NCBI RefSeq assembly: GCF_042652345.1
Contig: NZ_JBHSJJ010000008.1
Span: 62,001 to 126,000, forward strand
DNA: 64,000 bases
Reading direction: 5' to 3'
From: Negadavirga shengliensis
Lineage (GTDB): Bacteria > Bacteroidota > Bacteroidia > Cytophagales > Cyclobacteriaceae
The translations under genes were made by a program, and so were the position numbers. Below the pieces are notes generated by a model. The model made no database searches, was not told where the DNA came from, and saw nothing but the letters and a program-made list of their open reading frames with translations. Positions 26,288 to 35,218 of this stretch are shown here, in pieces (positions within the stretch are counted from its first letter, which is position 1; the number at the start of each line of letters is the position of its first letter).

Positions 26288-27294
26288 ATCACATTTACTT
26301 CACGCTCGAGGTGAATGCCGAATTTTTGGGAGATGTCTTCCTGTATCATCTTGCTCAGGTCCAGGATGTCTTTTCCTTCAGCCGCCCCAAAATTCACCAG
26401 TACCAGTGGCTGACGGTGATGGACGCCTGCTTGGCCAAAACGTTTGCCTTTCCAGCCGGCCTGATCTATGAGCCATGCCGCCGGGATTTTTACTCCGTTT
26501 GCTGTAGTATATCCAGGTATATCAGGAAACCTGCGCTTCAGCCGGTCAAATGTTTCTTGGGATAGGGTTGGGTTTTTGAAAAAACTTCCAGCATTGCCGA
26601 TCGCTTTGGGATCGGGGAGTTTTTTTTGTCGGATACGAATGACGGCTTCGCTGATGGATTGAATGTCGGGCGCATAGCCGAGTTCCTCCAGGGTTTTTTG
26701 GACATCCCCATAACTGGTATTGAAATGGTGTTGCTTGTTAAGTTTCAGTACCACATAGCTGATGATGTATTTGTCTTTAAGATGGTTTTTAAAAATGCTT
26801 TCCCTGTACCCAAAGCAACAGGCTTCATTATCAAATGTTTCTGTTTGTAAAGTCTCCCTGTTTACGGCTGTCAGGTGATCAAACACTTCCCTGATCTCTA
26901 CACCATAAGCACCTATGTTTTGCATGGGAGAGGCTCCTACAGTGCCGGGAATCCACGAGAGGTTTTCGATCCCTGACCATCCTTTTTTTATAGCATGGTC
27001 CACAAGGTCCTGCCAGACGACCCCGGCCCCTGCTTTAAGCCAGACATGTTCCCCGGATTCCCGGCTAATGGAAATCCCCTGGATGTTCACCTTTAAAACC
27101 ACCGCTTCCAAGTCATGCGTGAACAACACGTTACTTCCTCCGCCGAGAACAAACAGAGGGAGCTTTTGGGTCCGGGACCAGGTGATGGCTTCCCGGATGT
27201 CTTGTATTTCCTTGGCCTGTATGAAAAAATGTGCCTTTTTGTCTATTCCAAAAGTATTGTATTCCTTTAATGAAACGTTTTCTAGTATCTTCAT
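26284..27294 (-). CDS. murB: UDP-N-acetylenolpyruvoylglucosamine reductase
   Basis: FAD-dependent, NADPH-using enzyme making UDP-MurNAc in peptidoglycan synthesis, 336 residues. The FAD region has LFVLGGGSNVLFT (about residues 48-60) and ENLSWIPGTVGASPMQNIGAYGVEI (about 103-127, given here in part by its GTVGA core). The catalytic Ser is in GNAGSFFKNP near residue 235, and the third domain carries AAWLIDQAGWKGKRFG, which places it in type I MurB. It stands alone and is divergent from the aspartoacylase-like gene. Confidence 0.95.
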   Translation of the reverse strand: MKILENVSLKEYNTFGIDKKAHFFIQAKEIQDIREAITWSRTQKLPLFVLGGGSNVLFTHDLEAVVLKVNIQGISISRESGEHVWLKAGAGVVWQDLVDHAIKKGWSGIENLSWIPGTVGASPMQNIGAYGVEIREVFDHLTAVNRETLQTETFDNEACCFGYRESIFKNHLKDKYIISYVVLKLNKQHHFNTSYGDVQKTLEELGYAPDIQSISEAVIRIRQKKLPDPKAIGNAGSFFKNPTLSQETFDRLKRRFPDIPGYTTANGVKIPAAWLIDQAGWKGKRFGQAGVHHRQPLVLVNFGAAEGKDILDLSKMIQEDISQKFGIHLEREVNVI

Positions 27295-27389
27295 AATTAG
27301 TTAATATTATGCGAAATAATAAATTATTTGGGCAATTAGAAAACGAATTCCCCATCAAACAGATAAACAGCTAACCTTTTTCTTTAACT

Positions 27390-28328
27390 ATGAGGGAAAT
27401 GATCATCAATGGTGTCAGGATAAGACCCGGCCAGTCGCTTAACCTGGAGATCGCCATTGCCAGGTTACCTACCCATACACTCATTGATTTGCCGGTATTT
27501 ATAAGGAGTGCCAAATTGCCGGGCCCCTCAGTATTAATCAGCGGTGGTGTTCACGGGGATGAAATCAATGGGATAGTTGCAGTAAAACAGATGCTGGAAG
27601 ATGGGCTGTTTGTGCCCATCAAAGGGACATTGATTTTTATTCCCCTGGTAAATGTATACGGTTTTCTCAGTAATTCCAGAACCTTTCCAGACGGAAGGGA
27701 CCTCAACAGGAGTTTTCCGGGAAGCAACAAGGGTTCGCTGGCGTCTCAGATAGCTTATATTCTGACGCATCAGATCATCCCTCAGATAGATTATGGTATA
27801 GATTTTCATACAGGAGGGCGTATGCTTTCCAACTTTCCCCAAGTGCGGGTAGATTTCAGAGATAAAAAGGGATTGAGGCTTGCAGAGGCCTTTGGGGCGC
27901 ATTTTACGGTCAATTCCCCTCCTATTGACAAATCTTTCCGCAAGGAAGCCTACAAAATGAAAAAACACATTCTCGTTTATGAGGGAGGGGAATCGATGCG
28001 TTTGGACGACAGGGTTATTTCGGAAGGCATTGCCGGGACACGCAGAATGCTTACGCATCTTGGCATGATTGATGGGGAAGTTTCGGAAAGCAGGACCATG
28101 AAATTAAGGGAGAGTTCTTGGACCCGGGCAAAAGTATCGGGTATATTCACTCCCAATGTATCCCAGGGAGAAGAGGTGAGGAAAGGTCAGGTTATGGCCA
28201 GGATAACAGATCCTTACGGGCAAGTTAAGGTTCCGGTAAAAAGCTCTGTCAATGGTTTTGTAATTGGTATTAACAACCAGCCTGTAATCAACGCAGGCGA
28301 TGCCTTAATTCATATAGGAAAGATGTAA
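27390..28328 (+). CDS. Succinylglutamate desuccinylase/aspartoacylase-family metallohydrolase
   Basis: 312 residues, zinc-dependent M14-like amidohydrolase. Zinc-binding GGVHGDEINGI lies near residues 52-62 (His and Glu), DLNRSFPGS near 106-114, and DFHTGG near 137-142 supplies the second His. A C-terminal barrel-sandwich domain (ARITDPYGQVKVPVKSSVNG) completes the family architecture. It removes an acyl group from an amino-acid-like substrate, not defined here. It starts an apparent operon with egtB (11-nt gap) and egtD, which ties it to ergothioneine metabolism by context. Confidence 0.82.
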   Translation: MREMIINGVRIRPGQSLNLEIAIARLPTHTLIDLPVFIRSAKLPGPSVLISGGVHGDEINGIVAVKQMLEDGLFVPIKGTLIFIPLVNVYGFLSNSRTFPDGRDLNRSFPGSNKGSLASQIAYILTHQIIPQIDYGIDFHTGGRMLSNFPQVRVDFRDKKGLRLAEAFGAHFTVNSPPIDKSFRKEAYKMKKHILVYEGGESMRLDDRVISEGIAGTRRMLTHLGMIDGEVSESRTMKLRESSWTRAKVSGIFTPNVSQGEEVRKGQVMARITDPYGQVKVPVKSSVNGFVIGINNQPVINAGDALIHIGKM

Positions 28329-28338
28329 TCATTTTAAA

Positions 28339-29523
28339 ATGGATCGATCAACCGCTATTCAACCAGCAACCGTTTCCCAATTGGGTCTTCTATTTCAGGG
28401 GGTAAGGGAAAAAACCCTGGCATTGTGCCAAAATCTGGAAATTGAGGATTTTGGTCTTCAGGCAGCCGTGGAAGTCAGTCCCGTAAAATGGCATTTGGCC
28501 CACACTACCTGGTTTTTTGAGACTTTTTTACTTAAAAAATACCACAACGGATACAAAGAATTCCACCCGCAATTTAACTATTTGTTCAATAGTTACTACA
28601 ATAAGGTAGGAGAGCGGGTGCCCCGTGACCAGCGTGGCTTGATCAGTCGGCCTACCGTTGATGAAGTACTGGCTTACCGGTCTCATGTCGACACACATAT
28701 GCAGCAATTTCTGAGCCGTTCCGATATCGAGGAGTTCAGGCCGCTGCTCGAATTGGGCATAAGTCATGAACAACAGCATCAGGAACTGGTGCTCACAGAC
28801 CTGAAATATAACCTCTTTCATAACCCTCTCTACCCCCGGATATTGGACATTGGGGAATATCCCATAGAAAAAGAAGGGGGTTGGCATCCAATCGAAGAGG
28901 GTTTATATGAAATAGGTTATGAAGGGGACGGTTTTTGTTTTGACAATGAACTAGGGAGGCACAGAACATATTTGCATCCTTGCGAAATCAGCACCAGGCT
29001 GGTGACGAATGGTGAATACCTGCAGTTTATCTTAGCCGGTGGATACCGGAAAAGTGAATTTTGGCACTCCGACGGATGGGCATGGATAAACGCAAATCAA
29101 ATCAAAGCCCCTTTGTATTGGATACCGGATGGGCAGGGAGCCTACAGGGTTTATACCTTGGATGGTATGACGGATTTGGATTTAGCGGCACCTGTTGCAC
29201 ATATTTCTTTTTACGAAGCAGCGGCCTTTGCAGAGTGGTCCGGATATCGTCTGCCCACCGAATATGAGTGGGAAGCCGCCTGCCATCATTTTGATTGGGG
29301 TAAGCGATGGGAGTGGACAAATTCTGCCTATCTGCCTTATCCGGGATTCAAGAAGCCCTCAGGGGCCATCGGCGAATACAATGGCAAATTTATGATAAAC
29401 CAGATGGTGCTCAGGGGAGCATCTGTGACTACCTCAGAAGGTCATTCCCGGTACAGTTACCGCAATTTCTTTGGTCCGGAATCAAGATGGCAGTTTACCG
29501 GAATCCGGCTTGCAAGATCCTAA
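28339..29523 (+). CDS. egtB: Ergothioneine biosynthesis sulfoxide synthase EgtB
   Basis: 394-residue non-haem iron enzyme joining hercynine to a cysteine-type thiol with oxygen. The N-terminal DinB-like helical domain has WHLAHTTWFFETFLL (first iron His, about residues 51-65) and ISHEQQHQEL (HxxxH, residues about 143-152) as the three-His iron site. The C-terminal FGE-like domain begins near residue 185 and has SFYEAAAFAEWSGYRLPTEY near 293-312 and the closing FTGIRLARS. Whether it takes cysteine or gamma-glutamylcysteine cannot be told by eye. It sits 21 nt before egtD. Confidence 0.9.
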   Translation: MDRSTAIQPATVSQLGLLFQGVREKTLALCQNLEIEDFGLQAAVEVSPVKWHLAHTTWFFETFLLKKYHNGYKEFHPQFNYLFNSYYNKVGERVPRDQRGLISRPTVDEVLAYRSHVDTHMQQFLSRSDIEEFRPLLELGISHEQQHQELVLTDLKYNLFHNPLYPRILDIGEYPIEKEGGWHPIEEGLYEIGYEGDGFCFDNELGRHRTYLHPCEISTRLVTNGEYLQFILAGGYRKSEFWHSDGWAWINANQIKAPLYWIPDGQGAYRVYTLDGMTDLDLAAPVAHISFYEAAAFAEWSGYRLPTEYEWEAACHHFDWGKRWEWTNSAYLPYPGFKKPSGAIGEYNGKFMINQMVLRGASVTTSEGHSRYSYRNFFGPESRWQFTGIRLARS

Positions 29524-29544
29524 TATTTTATCCCTACAACTTTT

Positions 29545-30513
29545 ATGAAGACAGACTATATCTATCAATCCGCTTTTGCAAAAGACGTGGCAAAAGGCTT
29601 GACAGCACATCCCAAACATATCCCTTCCAGGTACTTCTATGATGAATATGGGGATCTGCTTTTTCAGCAGATCATGAAAATACCCGAGTATTATCTTACC
29701 CGGTCAGAATTCAGCATCTTAGAGACCGACCGGGAAAAAATCCTGAAACCCATAGTGGATTTGGGACAAAAGTTCAATTTAATAGAGTTGGGGGTTGGGG
29801 ACGGATTTAAAAGCAAGCTGCTGCTCTCTTACCTCTATCAGCAGCATATCCCTTTTACCTATTATCCCAACGATATTTCTTCCAATGTTTTGGATTTATT
29901 ATCGGAGACCTTGAAGAAAGAATTTCCGGATTTGTCTTTTCGCCTTATCGCCGAAAATTATTTTGAGGCCTTAAAGAAGAACGCATGGCGGAACGATCAG
30001 CCCAGCTTGATGATCTTCCTTGGCTCCAACGTTGGCAATTATACAGAGAATGAGACCAAGTCCCTTTTGGACTCTATTTCTGCCTCACTTGAGTCCGGTG
30101 ACCAGTTACTCCTGGGTTTTGATTTGAAAAAAGACCCGGCAGTTATTTTGAGGGCCTATAATGATGAAGGCGGAGTGACAAAGGCTTTTAACCTGAATTT
30201 ATTGAAAAGGATCAATAGGGAGTTGGGTGCTGATTTTGACCTGGATGCGTTCAGGCACTGGCCGGTATATGATCCCGTTACAGGGACCTGCAAAAGCCAC
30301 CTTGTCAGTTTGAAGGAACAGCGGGTGTTCGTCGAACAACTGGGTATGGAAGTCTCTTTTGAAATGGCAGAGCCCATTTTTACCGAAATTTCCCAAAAAT
30401 ACAGCGTGTCGGACGTAAGTGAATTGGTGGAAAAGGCCGGGTTTGAAGTCATAGAGGTCTTTATGGATGATAAAAGGTATTTTGCAGACATGCTTTGTCG
30501 CAAGATAGTATAG
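29545..30513 (+). CDS. egtD: L-histidine N-alpha-methyltransferase EgtD
   Basis: 322 residues. SAM-dependent enzyme trimethylating histidine to hercynine, the first step of ergothioneine synthesis. The SAM site LIELGVGDGFKSKLLL lies near residues 79-94, FLGSNVGNY near 157-165 and LLGFDLKKDP near 188-197, all as in EgtD. The start is MKTDYIYQSAF. It is the last gene of the three-gene operon with egtB. No egtA, egtC or egtE is seen in the window. Confidence 0.92.
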   Translation: MKTDYIYQSAFAKDVAKGLTAHPKHIPSRYFYDEYGDLLFQQIMKIPEYYLTRSEFSILETDREKILKPIVDLGQKFNLIELGVGDGFKSKLLLSYLYQQHIPFTYYPNDISSNVLDLLSETLKKEFPDLSFRLIAENYFEALKKNAWRNDQPSLMIFLGSNVGNYTENETKSLLDSISASLESGDQLLLGFDLKKDPAVILRAYNDEGGVTKAFNLNLLKRINRELGADFDLDAFRHWPVYDPVTGTCKSHLVSLKEQRVFVEQLGMEVSFEMAEPIFTEISQKYSVSDVSELVEKAGFEVIEVFMDDKRYFADMLCRKIV

Positions 30514-30822
30514 GGAGAGCTGTGAACATTTGTTTTCGGTCCTTTTTTTAAAGGTTGGCTTATCCGGGGAAAGTTTCCATGGTCTTCAGGCCATTTGAAT
30601 CAATACGGGCACGCCGGAAGATGGAGACCGGACTTTTTAATAGGAGGATGGGGCAACACATTTTCTATGGTACCGCGGTCACTGCAAAAAAAGAAGGAGA
30701 GGTTTGGGTAAGAGATTGAATGCATTTCATCTCTTGCCCCCCTCTCGCGGATTGCAAGAACTTCATACCGGAAATCATGTTTTCGCTCCATTCCCTGATG
30801 TGCGAAAAAATAATACGAAGAA
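30514..30822. other. Intergenic stretch between two converging genes
   Basis: About 309 bp after egtD. A 63-codon minus-strand frame has no domain-like pattern. No clear hairpin terminator or repeat was found. Confidence 0.5.
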
Positions 30823-31416
30823 TTAAAGCTTCAGGACCAAACCGAGATTAAGGTATGAGACTCCATAGCCCAGCTCCGAAAAGACTCCCAGATTGGGAGC
30901 AAAATAGTACCGTCCCCCAACATACAAGGTGAACCCGGTGGTATTACCGAAATTGCCTGAATTCATGTTTCCACCGGTAGAGTCCTTGTAGGTATAATTG
31001 AGGATGTTTGCCGACAGCATCAATCCGCCGTAAACATCGATGTTGTCATTTTCAAGCCCTTGATAATGATAAGCACTTCTCAGTCCTACAATGGTATATT
31101 TCCAACTGGCAGAAGAGGTGAAGCCGGTTGATTCATGGCGCCAATTATAACTTTTGTAACCCAGATACCCTCCGAGGCTGATGACCCCGGGTCCGCCAAC
31201 TTCCCATACGCCCTGTTCATACTGCACACTCAATGCAGGTAGCTGTGAAGAATACGAAAAGCTGCCCAGAGAACTGCCTATGCCTATTCCGGCGCTGAGC
31301 ACCTTTGTCCCTTTATCGAAGGCTTGGGACCTTGATTCCAGTGGCGATAGTACAAATCCCCAAATTATGGCGATTGCTACTGTAAGAATTTTTTTGTTGG
31401 TTGTAAAACTTTTCAT
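30823..31416 (-). CDS. Outer-membrane beta-barrel-like protein
   Basis: 197 residues with a signal peptide (MKSFTTNKKILTVAIAIIWG, cleaved near SRSQA). The rest alternates short hydrophobic strands with Gly/Tyr-rich turns (VGGPGVISLGGYLGYKSYNW, YVGGRYYFAPNLGVFSELGY) as in small eight-stranded barrels. The function is not shown. It is divergent from the TPR-histidine kinase gene with a 148-bp shared upstream region, so a regulatory link is possible. Confidence 0.75.
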   Translation of the reverse strand: MKSFTTNKKILTVAIAIIWGFVLSPLESRSQAFDKGTKVLSAGIGIGSSLGSFSYSSQLPALSVQYEQGVWEVGGPGVISLGGYLGYKSYNWRHESTGFTSSASWKYTIVGLRSAYHYQGLENDNIDVYGGLMLSANILNYTYKDSTGGNMNSGNFGNTTGFTLYVGGRYYFAPNLGVFSELGYGVSYLNLGLVLKL

Positions 31417-31564
31417 TTTTTTGCTTTTTTTAAAATATTATTTCTGAAATTAGAGTAGACATATAATAAAGTAAAGGGAGATTGATTGAATGTGGGGGAT
31501 TATTTATTAATTGCAGGTAACTGTTTAGTATCCGGAAGAATAAGGGCTTCTCCAGGTCATTCTG

Positions 31565-33649
31565 ATGAAAAAATCATTGATAATGTTGTTATGGCTATCG
31601 CCATTGCTCGGTTTCTCCCAAAGCAGCCAATTGGATTCCCTATTGGGTGAGGCTTCCCGGAACGCCGCGAGGGATACTGTTCAGCTCACCCTTTTGAACG
31701 AGATTGCCTATGCTTACCATCCCATCAATCCGGATTCGGGTGTACTTTATGCTGAAAAGGCCCTTGACCTGGCTCGTGATCTAGCTCATGACCGGTTTTT
31801 GGGCGTAGCTTACAGTCATCTGGGAACAAATTACTGGGCTAAAGGAAAGGACTCTTTGGCTTTGAAAGCTTATCAAAAATCCCTGGAAATCCATGGGGCT
31901 GCAAAAAACCCCGTGGGCATGGCCAGGGCATTGAGCAACCTGGCATTGGTCCATTATAACCTTTCCGATTTTCCAACGGCTATAGCAAAGCATGATGAAG
32001 CCATTCAGCTGTTCAGGGATTTAAACCACCTCCCCGGTCAATATTACAATTACAGCAACATGGGAGTGGTATACCTGGCGCTTGCGGATTATACCAAAGC
32101 CTTGGAAACCTTTTTGGAAGCTGCCAGACTTGCCGCTGAAGACGACAGCGTGGTGAAAGGCAACCTCGCCACCAATATAGGACTGGTGTATAAAAATATC
32201 GGCCAGCTGGATGACGCGCTAAATTCCCATCTGGAGGCGCTCGCCGTTTATACTGCCTTGGACAACAGGCAGGGGATGGCCAACGCCATGGGAAATCTGG
32301 GGGCGATTTATGATATGAAAGAGCAGCATGACCAAGCAATGGCCTATTTTGTTCAGGCCTTGGAAATCAATGAAGCTATAGGGAATGACCGGCGGGTGGC
32401 CAGCGATTATACCAATATGGGGGAAGTTTTCAGGAAACAGGGACTTTATGCCAAGGCTTTCGATCATTTTGAAAAAGCCAGAATCCTGTATGAAGGTAGC
32501 CATGATTTGCAAAACAGGAGCAGAAATTACCTTCAGATAGCGGCTTTGTTGGAAGAAATGTCCCCGGGCGAGCTTGCTGCTTTGGGCATTTCCCCCGCAG
32601 AGGTGCCGCAAATTGTGTTGGAATGGAGGCTTAAAAGCAAAGATACAGCGATCGAATCCGGCGCACTGGGCGTATTGGAGGATGTGTACAGAGATCTCAG
32701 CCTGTCTTTTGAAAGGCTGGGAGATTATGCGAAGGCATTATACTGGTACAAATCCCATGTGGAGATCAGCGACAGTATTATGAACGATACGAAGCGAAAA
32801 GAACTGATGCGCCAACAAGTGCAGTTCGGGTTTGAAAAAAAAGCGGCTCTGCTACAGGCCGAACATGAAAAGGAATTGGAAGTGGGGAAAGCAGAGACCC
32901 GGAGGCAGCAATGGCAGAAGAATATTTTCTTGGTAGGCTTCATAAGTGTTTTGTTCTTTTCCTGGGTGGCTTATGCGTTGTATAAGAAGAAGAGGGATGC
33001 CAAGGAACGGGAAAAAGAGGCGTCTTTGAAACAGCATATGGCAGAAACGGAGATGAAATGGCTAAAAGCACAGTTGGACCCGCACTTTATTTTTAATTCG
33101 TTAAATTCCATAAGTGATTTCATATTGAGAAATGATTCGATGACAGCGGATTATTATCTGGGAAAGTTTGCCAAGTTAATGCGGATGATCCTCGAAAAAA
33201 GTGGGGAAAAGGCCATCAGACTGAGTGAGGACCTCCAGATGTTGGAGCTTTACATGCAATTGGAATCCTTACGATTGAACAACAAGTTTACTTACAACAT
33301 CAAGGTAGAGGAAGGATTGGACCCCGATCAGATCGAAGTACCGCCCCTTTTACTTCAACCTTATGTGGAGAACAGCATTTGGCATGGCCTGTCTGGGATG
33401 GAAGGGCCTGGTAAAATCCTGATATTGGTTTATAAGACGATAAACGGTATTTCCTGCTCGGTGGAGGACAATGGAGTGGGTAGAAAAGCCGGGATAAAAC
33501 AGACAAAGCATCCGGGATGGCAATCCCGCGGGATGTCCCTTACCGCTGACAGATTGGCCATGTGGAACATCACCCAATCCAGAGAAGCCAGTGTCAGCCA
33601 TATTGATTTGGAACATGGTTTCAAGGTAGAATTAAACCTTTCTAATTAG
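31565..33649 (+). CDS. TPR-containing LytS-type sensor histidine kinase
   Basis: 694 residues. A signal peptide (cleavage near LLGFS) is followed by about seven TPR units (residues about 70-400, for example FLGVAYSHLGTNYWAKGKDS) placed in the periplasm. One transmembrane helix lies near 455-473 and a coiled coil follows. The His-kinase domain has QLDPHFIFNSLNSISDFIL with its phospho-His near residue 505. The ATPase N-box QPYVENSIWHGL is near 598-609 and the G-box DNGVGRKAG near 637. It is 5 nt upstream of its LytTR response regulator. Confidence 0.92.
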   Translation: MKKSLIMLLWLSPLLGFSQSSQLDSLLGEASRNAARDTVQLTLLNEIAYAYHPINPDSGVLYAEKALDLARDLAHDRFLGVAYSHLGTNYWAKGKDSLALKAYQKSLEIHGAAKNPVGMARALSNLALVHYNLSDFPTAIAKHDEAIQLFRDLNHLPGQYYNYSNMGVVYLALADYTKALETFLEAARLAAEDDSVVKGNLATNIGLVYKNIGQLDDALNSHLEALAVYTALDNRQGMANAMGNLGAIYDMKEQHDQAMAYFVQALEINEAIGNDRRVASDYTNMGEVFRKQGLYAKAFDHFEKARILYEGSHDLQNRSRNYLQIAALLEEMSPGELAALGISPAEVPQIVLEWRLKSKDTAIESGALGVLEDVYRDLSLSFERLGDYAKALYWYKSHVEISDSIMNDTKRKELMRQQVQFGFEKKAALLQAEHEKELEVGKAETRRQQWQKNIFLVGFISVLFFSWVAYALYKKKRDAKEREKEASLKQHMAETEMKWLKAQLDPHFIFNSLNSISDFILRNDSMTADYYLGKFAKLMRMILEKSGEKAIRLSEDLQMLELYMQLESLRLNNKFTYNIKVEEGLDPDQIEVPPLLLQPYVENSIWHGLSGMEGPGKILILVYKTINGISCSVEDNGVGRKAGIKQTKHPGWQSRGMSLTADRLAMWNITQSREASVSHIDLEHGFKVELNLSN

Positions 33650-33654
33650 AAAAA

Positions 33655-34404
33655 ATGATCAAGGCTATTCTGGTAGATGATGAGGCACATTGCCGGCTAC
33701 GGTTTGAAAGATTATTGGAACATTATGCCAAAGACACGGTGACCTTATTGGGTTCGGCCGAAAGCGTAAAAGAGGCCGAGAGTTTGCTTCGCGAAAATCC
33801 ACAGGTGGTGTTTCTGGATATCAAACTGGGCGCTGTTTCTGCATTTGACTGGTTGCTTTCCCTTCCGGTTGTACCTTTTGATGTCGTGTTTACCACAGCC
33901 CATAACCAATATGCGGTAGAAGCGTTTAAAGTTTCAGCGGTGGATTATCTGCTCAAACCGATAGAAGCGGAAGATCTCTTGCGTACGTTGGGTAAATTGG
34001 AAGAAAAAGCATCTATGGAACTACGGGCGGCAAAAATGGACACCCTTTTAACTCATCTTCAAAATAGATTTATAGGAAGAAAAAGAGTTTGTCTGCCTTC
34101 AAATGAAGGGCTTACTTTTATATTTGCCGATGAAATCACCCGGTTACAGGCCGACGTGAATTATTCCCACATCTTCCTGAAAAACCGGCAAAAGCTAACG
34201 GTGTCCAAAACCCTGAAAGAATTTGAGGAACAGTTGAAGGACTATGGGTTTTTCCGTGTCCATAATTCCCATTTGGTTAATTTGGATATAGTGAAACAGT
34301 ACAGAAAGGGAAAAGGCGGCACGTTGGTACTGATGGACGGAACCGAGATAGAGGTCTCAACCAGAAAAAAAGAGAATCTGGTGAGACAATTAAAGGGCCG
34401 GTAA
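33655..34404 (+). CDS. LytTR-family response regulator
   Basis: 249 residues. Receiver domain: LVDDEAHCR at residues 6-14, phospho-acceptor in VVFLDIKLG near 53-61, and KP in VDYLLKPIEA near 99-108. The C-terminal LytTR DNA-binding domain (about residues 145-247) has ITRLQADVNYSHIFLKN and FFRVHNSHLVNL, the usual contact motifs. It is the cognate regulator of the TPR kinase, which ends 5 nt before it. Confidence 0.94.
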   Translation: MIKAILVDDEAHCRLRFERLLEHYAKDTVTLLGSAESVKEAESLLRENPQVVFLDIKLGAVSAFDWLLSLPVVPFDVVFTTAHNQYAVEAFKVSAVDYLLKPIEAEDLLRTLGKLEEKASMELRAAKMDTLLTHLQNRFIGRKRVCLPSNEGLTFIFADEITRLQADVNYSHIFLKNRQKLTVSKTLKEFEEQLKDYGFFRVHNSHLVNLDIVKQYRKGKGGTLVLMDGTEIEVSTRKKENLVRQLKGR

Positions 34405-34496
34405 GGGATGCGTGTGATGGAAGAAAATTGATAAACCTATACAGCAGAGACGGAGATTTTCAATAAACAGAGAGGACAAACTATATATAGTAAGTA

Positions 34497-35156
34497 ATGA
34501 TCGCATTGGAAGAATTAAAAAGAAAGCTGCCTTTTTTTACGGATAACCATCTTTTGGAAGCGCTCGCGAAAGAGGGCATTTTGATGAAAATAGAACCGGG
34601 GCAATCCATCATGACCCCCGGTCAGTTCATTAAAACAGTCCCCATCGTTTTGGAGGGCGCCATCAAAATCCTCCGGATGGATGAAGATGGCAAAGAACTG
34701 TTTTTGTATTATTTGGAGCCGGGAGATACCTGTGCGCTTTCCCTGACCTGCTGCTCATCCTCAAAAACCAGTGAGATCAAGGCCCTTGCGGAAGAACCGA
34801 CCCTTGTTTTAGCTGTTCCGGTGCAAATGCATGAAAAATGGACCGACGAATATAAACAGTGGAAAAATTACGTGGCCCAGACCTACCAACACCGGTTTCA
34901 GGAAATGTTGCATACCCTGGACGCGGTAGCATTCAAGAGAATGGACGAACGGCTGATGCGCTATATTGTCACCAAAATGAAGCAAGTCAAAGCCAATGAA
35001 CTCCATATCACTCATCAGGAAATCGCCAACGAGCTGGGGACATCAAGAGAAGTGGTTTCACGGCTGCTCAAACAGCTGGAAAAAAAACGATGGATTGAGC
35101 TTGGGCGGAACATCATTTATATCAGGGATGATTTTGAAGAATTGATAAGCCGGTGA
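34497..35156 (+). CDS. Crp/Fnr-family transcriptional regulator
   Basis: 219 residues. The cyclic-nucleotide-binding-type domain spans about 20-120 and contains GDTCALSLTCCSSSKTSE near residues 78-95, a Cys-rich loop often seen in Bacteroidota members. The C-terminal winged helix (about 150-219) has ITHQEIANELGTSREVVSRL. The effector is unknown; the Cys cluster suggests redox sensing but does not prove it. The HTCS open frame touches its stop codon. Confidence 0.88.
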   Translation: MIALEELKRKLPFFTDNHLLEALAKEGILMKIEPGQSIMTPGQFIKTVPIVLEGAIKILRMDEDGKELFLYYLEPGDTCALSLTCCSSSKTSEIKALAEEPTLVLAVPVQMHEKWTDEYKQWKNYVAQTYQHRFQEMLHTLDAVAFKRMDERLMRYIVTKMKQVKANELHITHQEIANELGTSREVVSRLLKQLEKKRWIELGRNIIYIRDDFEELISR

Positions 35157-35218
35157 TATTTACTGATAATCAGTGTGTTTTGTTTTTTTTATTTAAAAAG
35201 ATAGCGGAGGTAAGAGAG

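Noticed and set aside
30600..30791. 63-codon minus-strand open frame
   Set aside because: No hydrophobic pattern, family motif or ribosome site.
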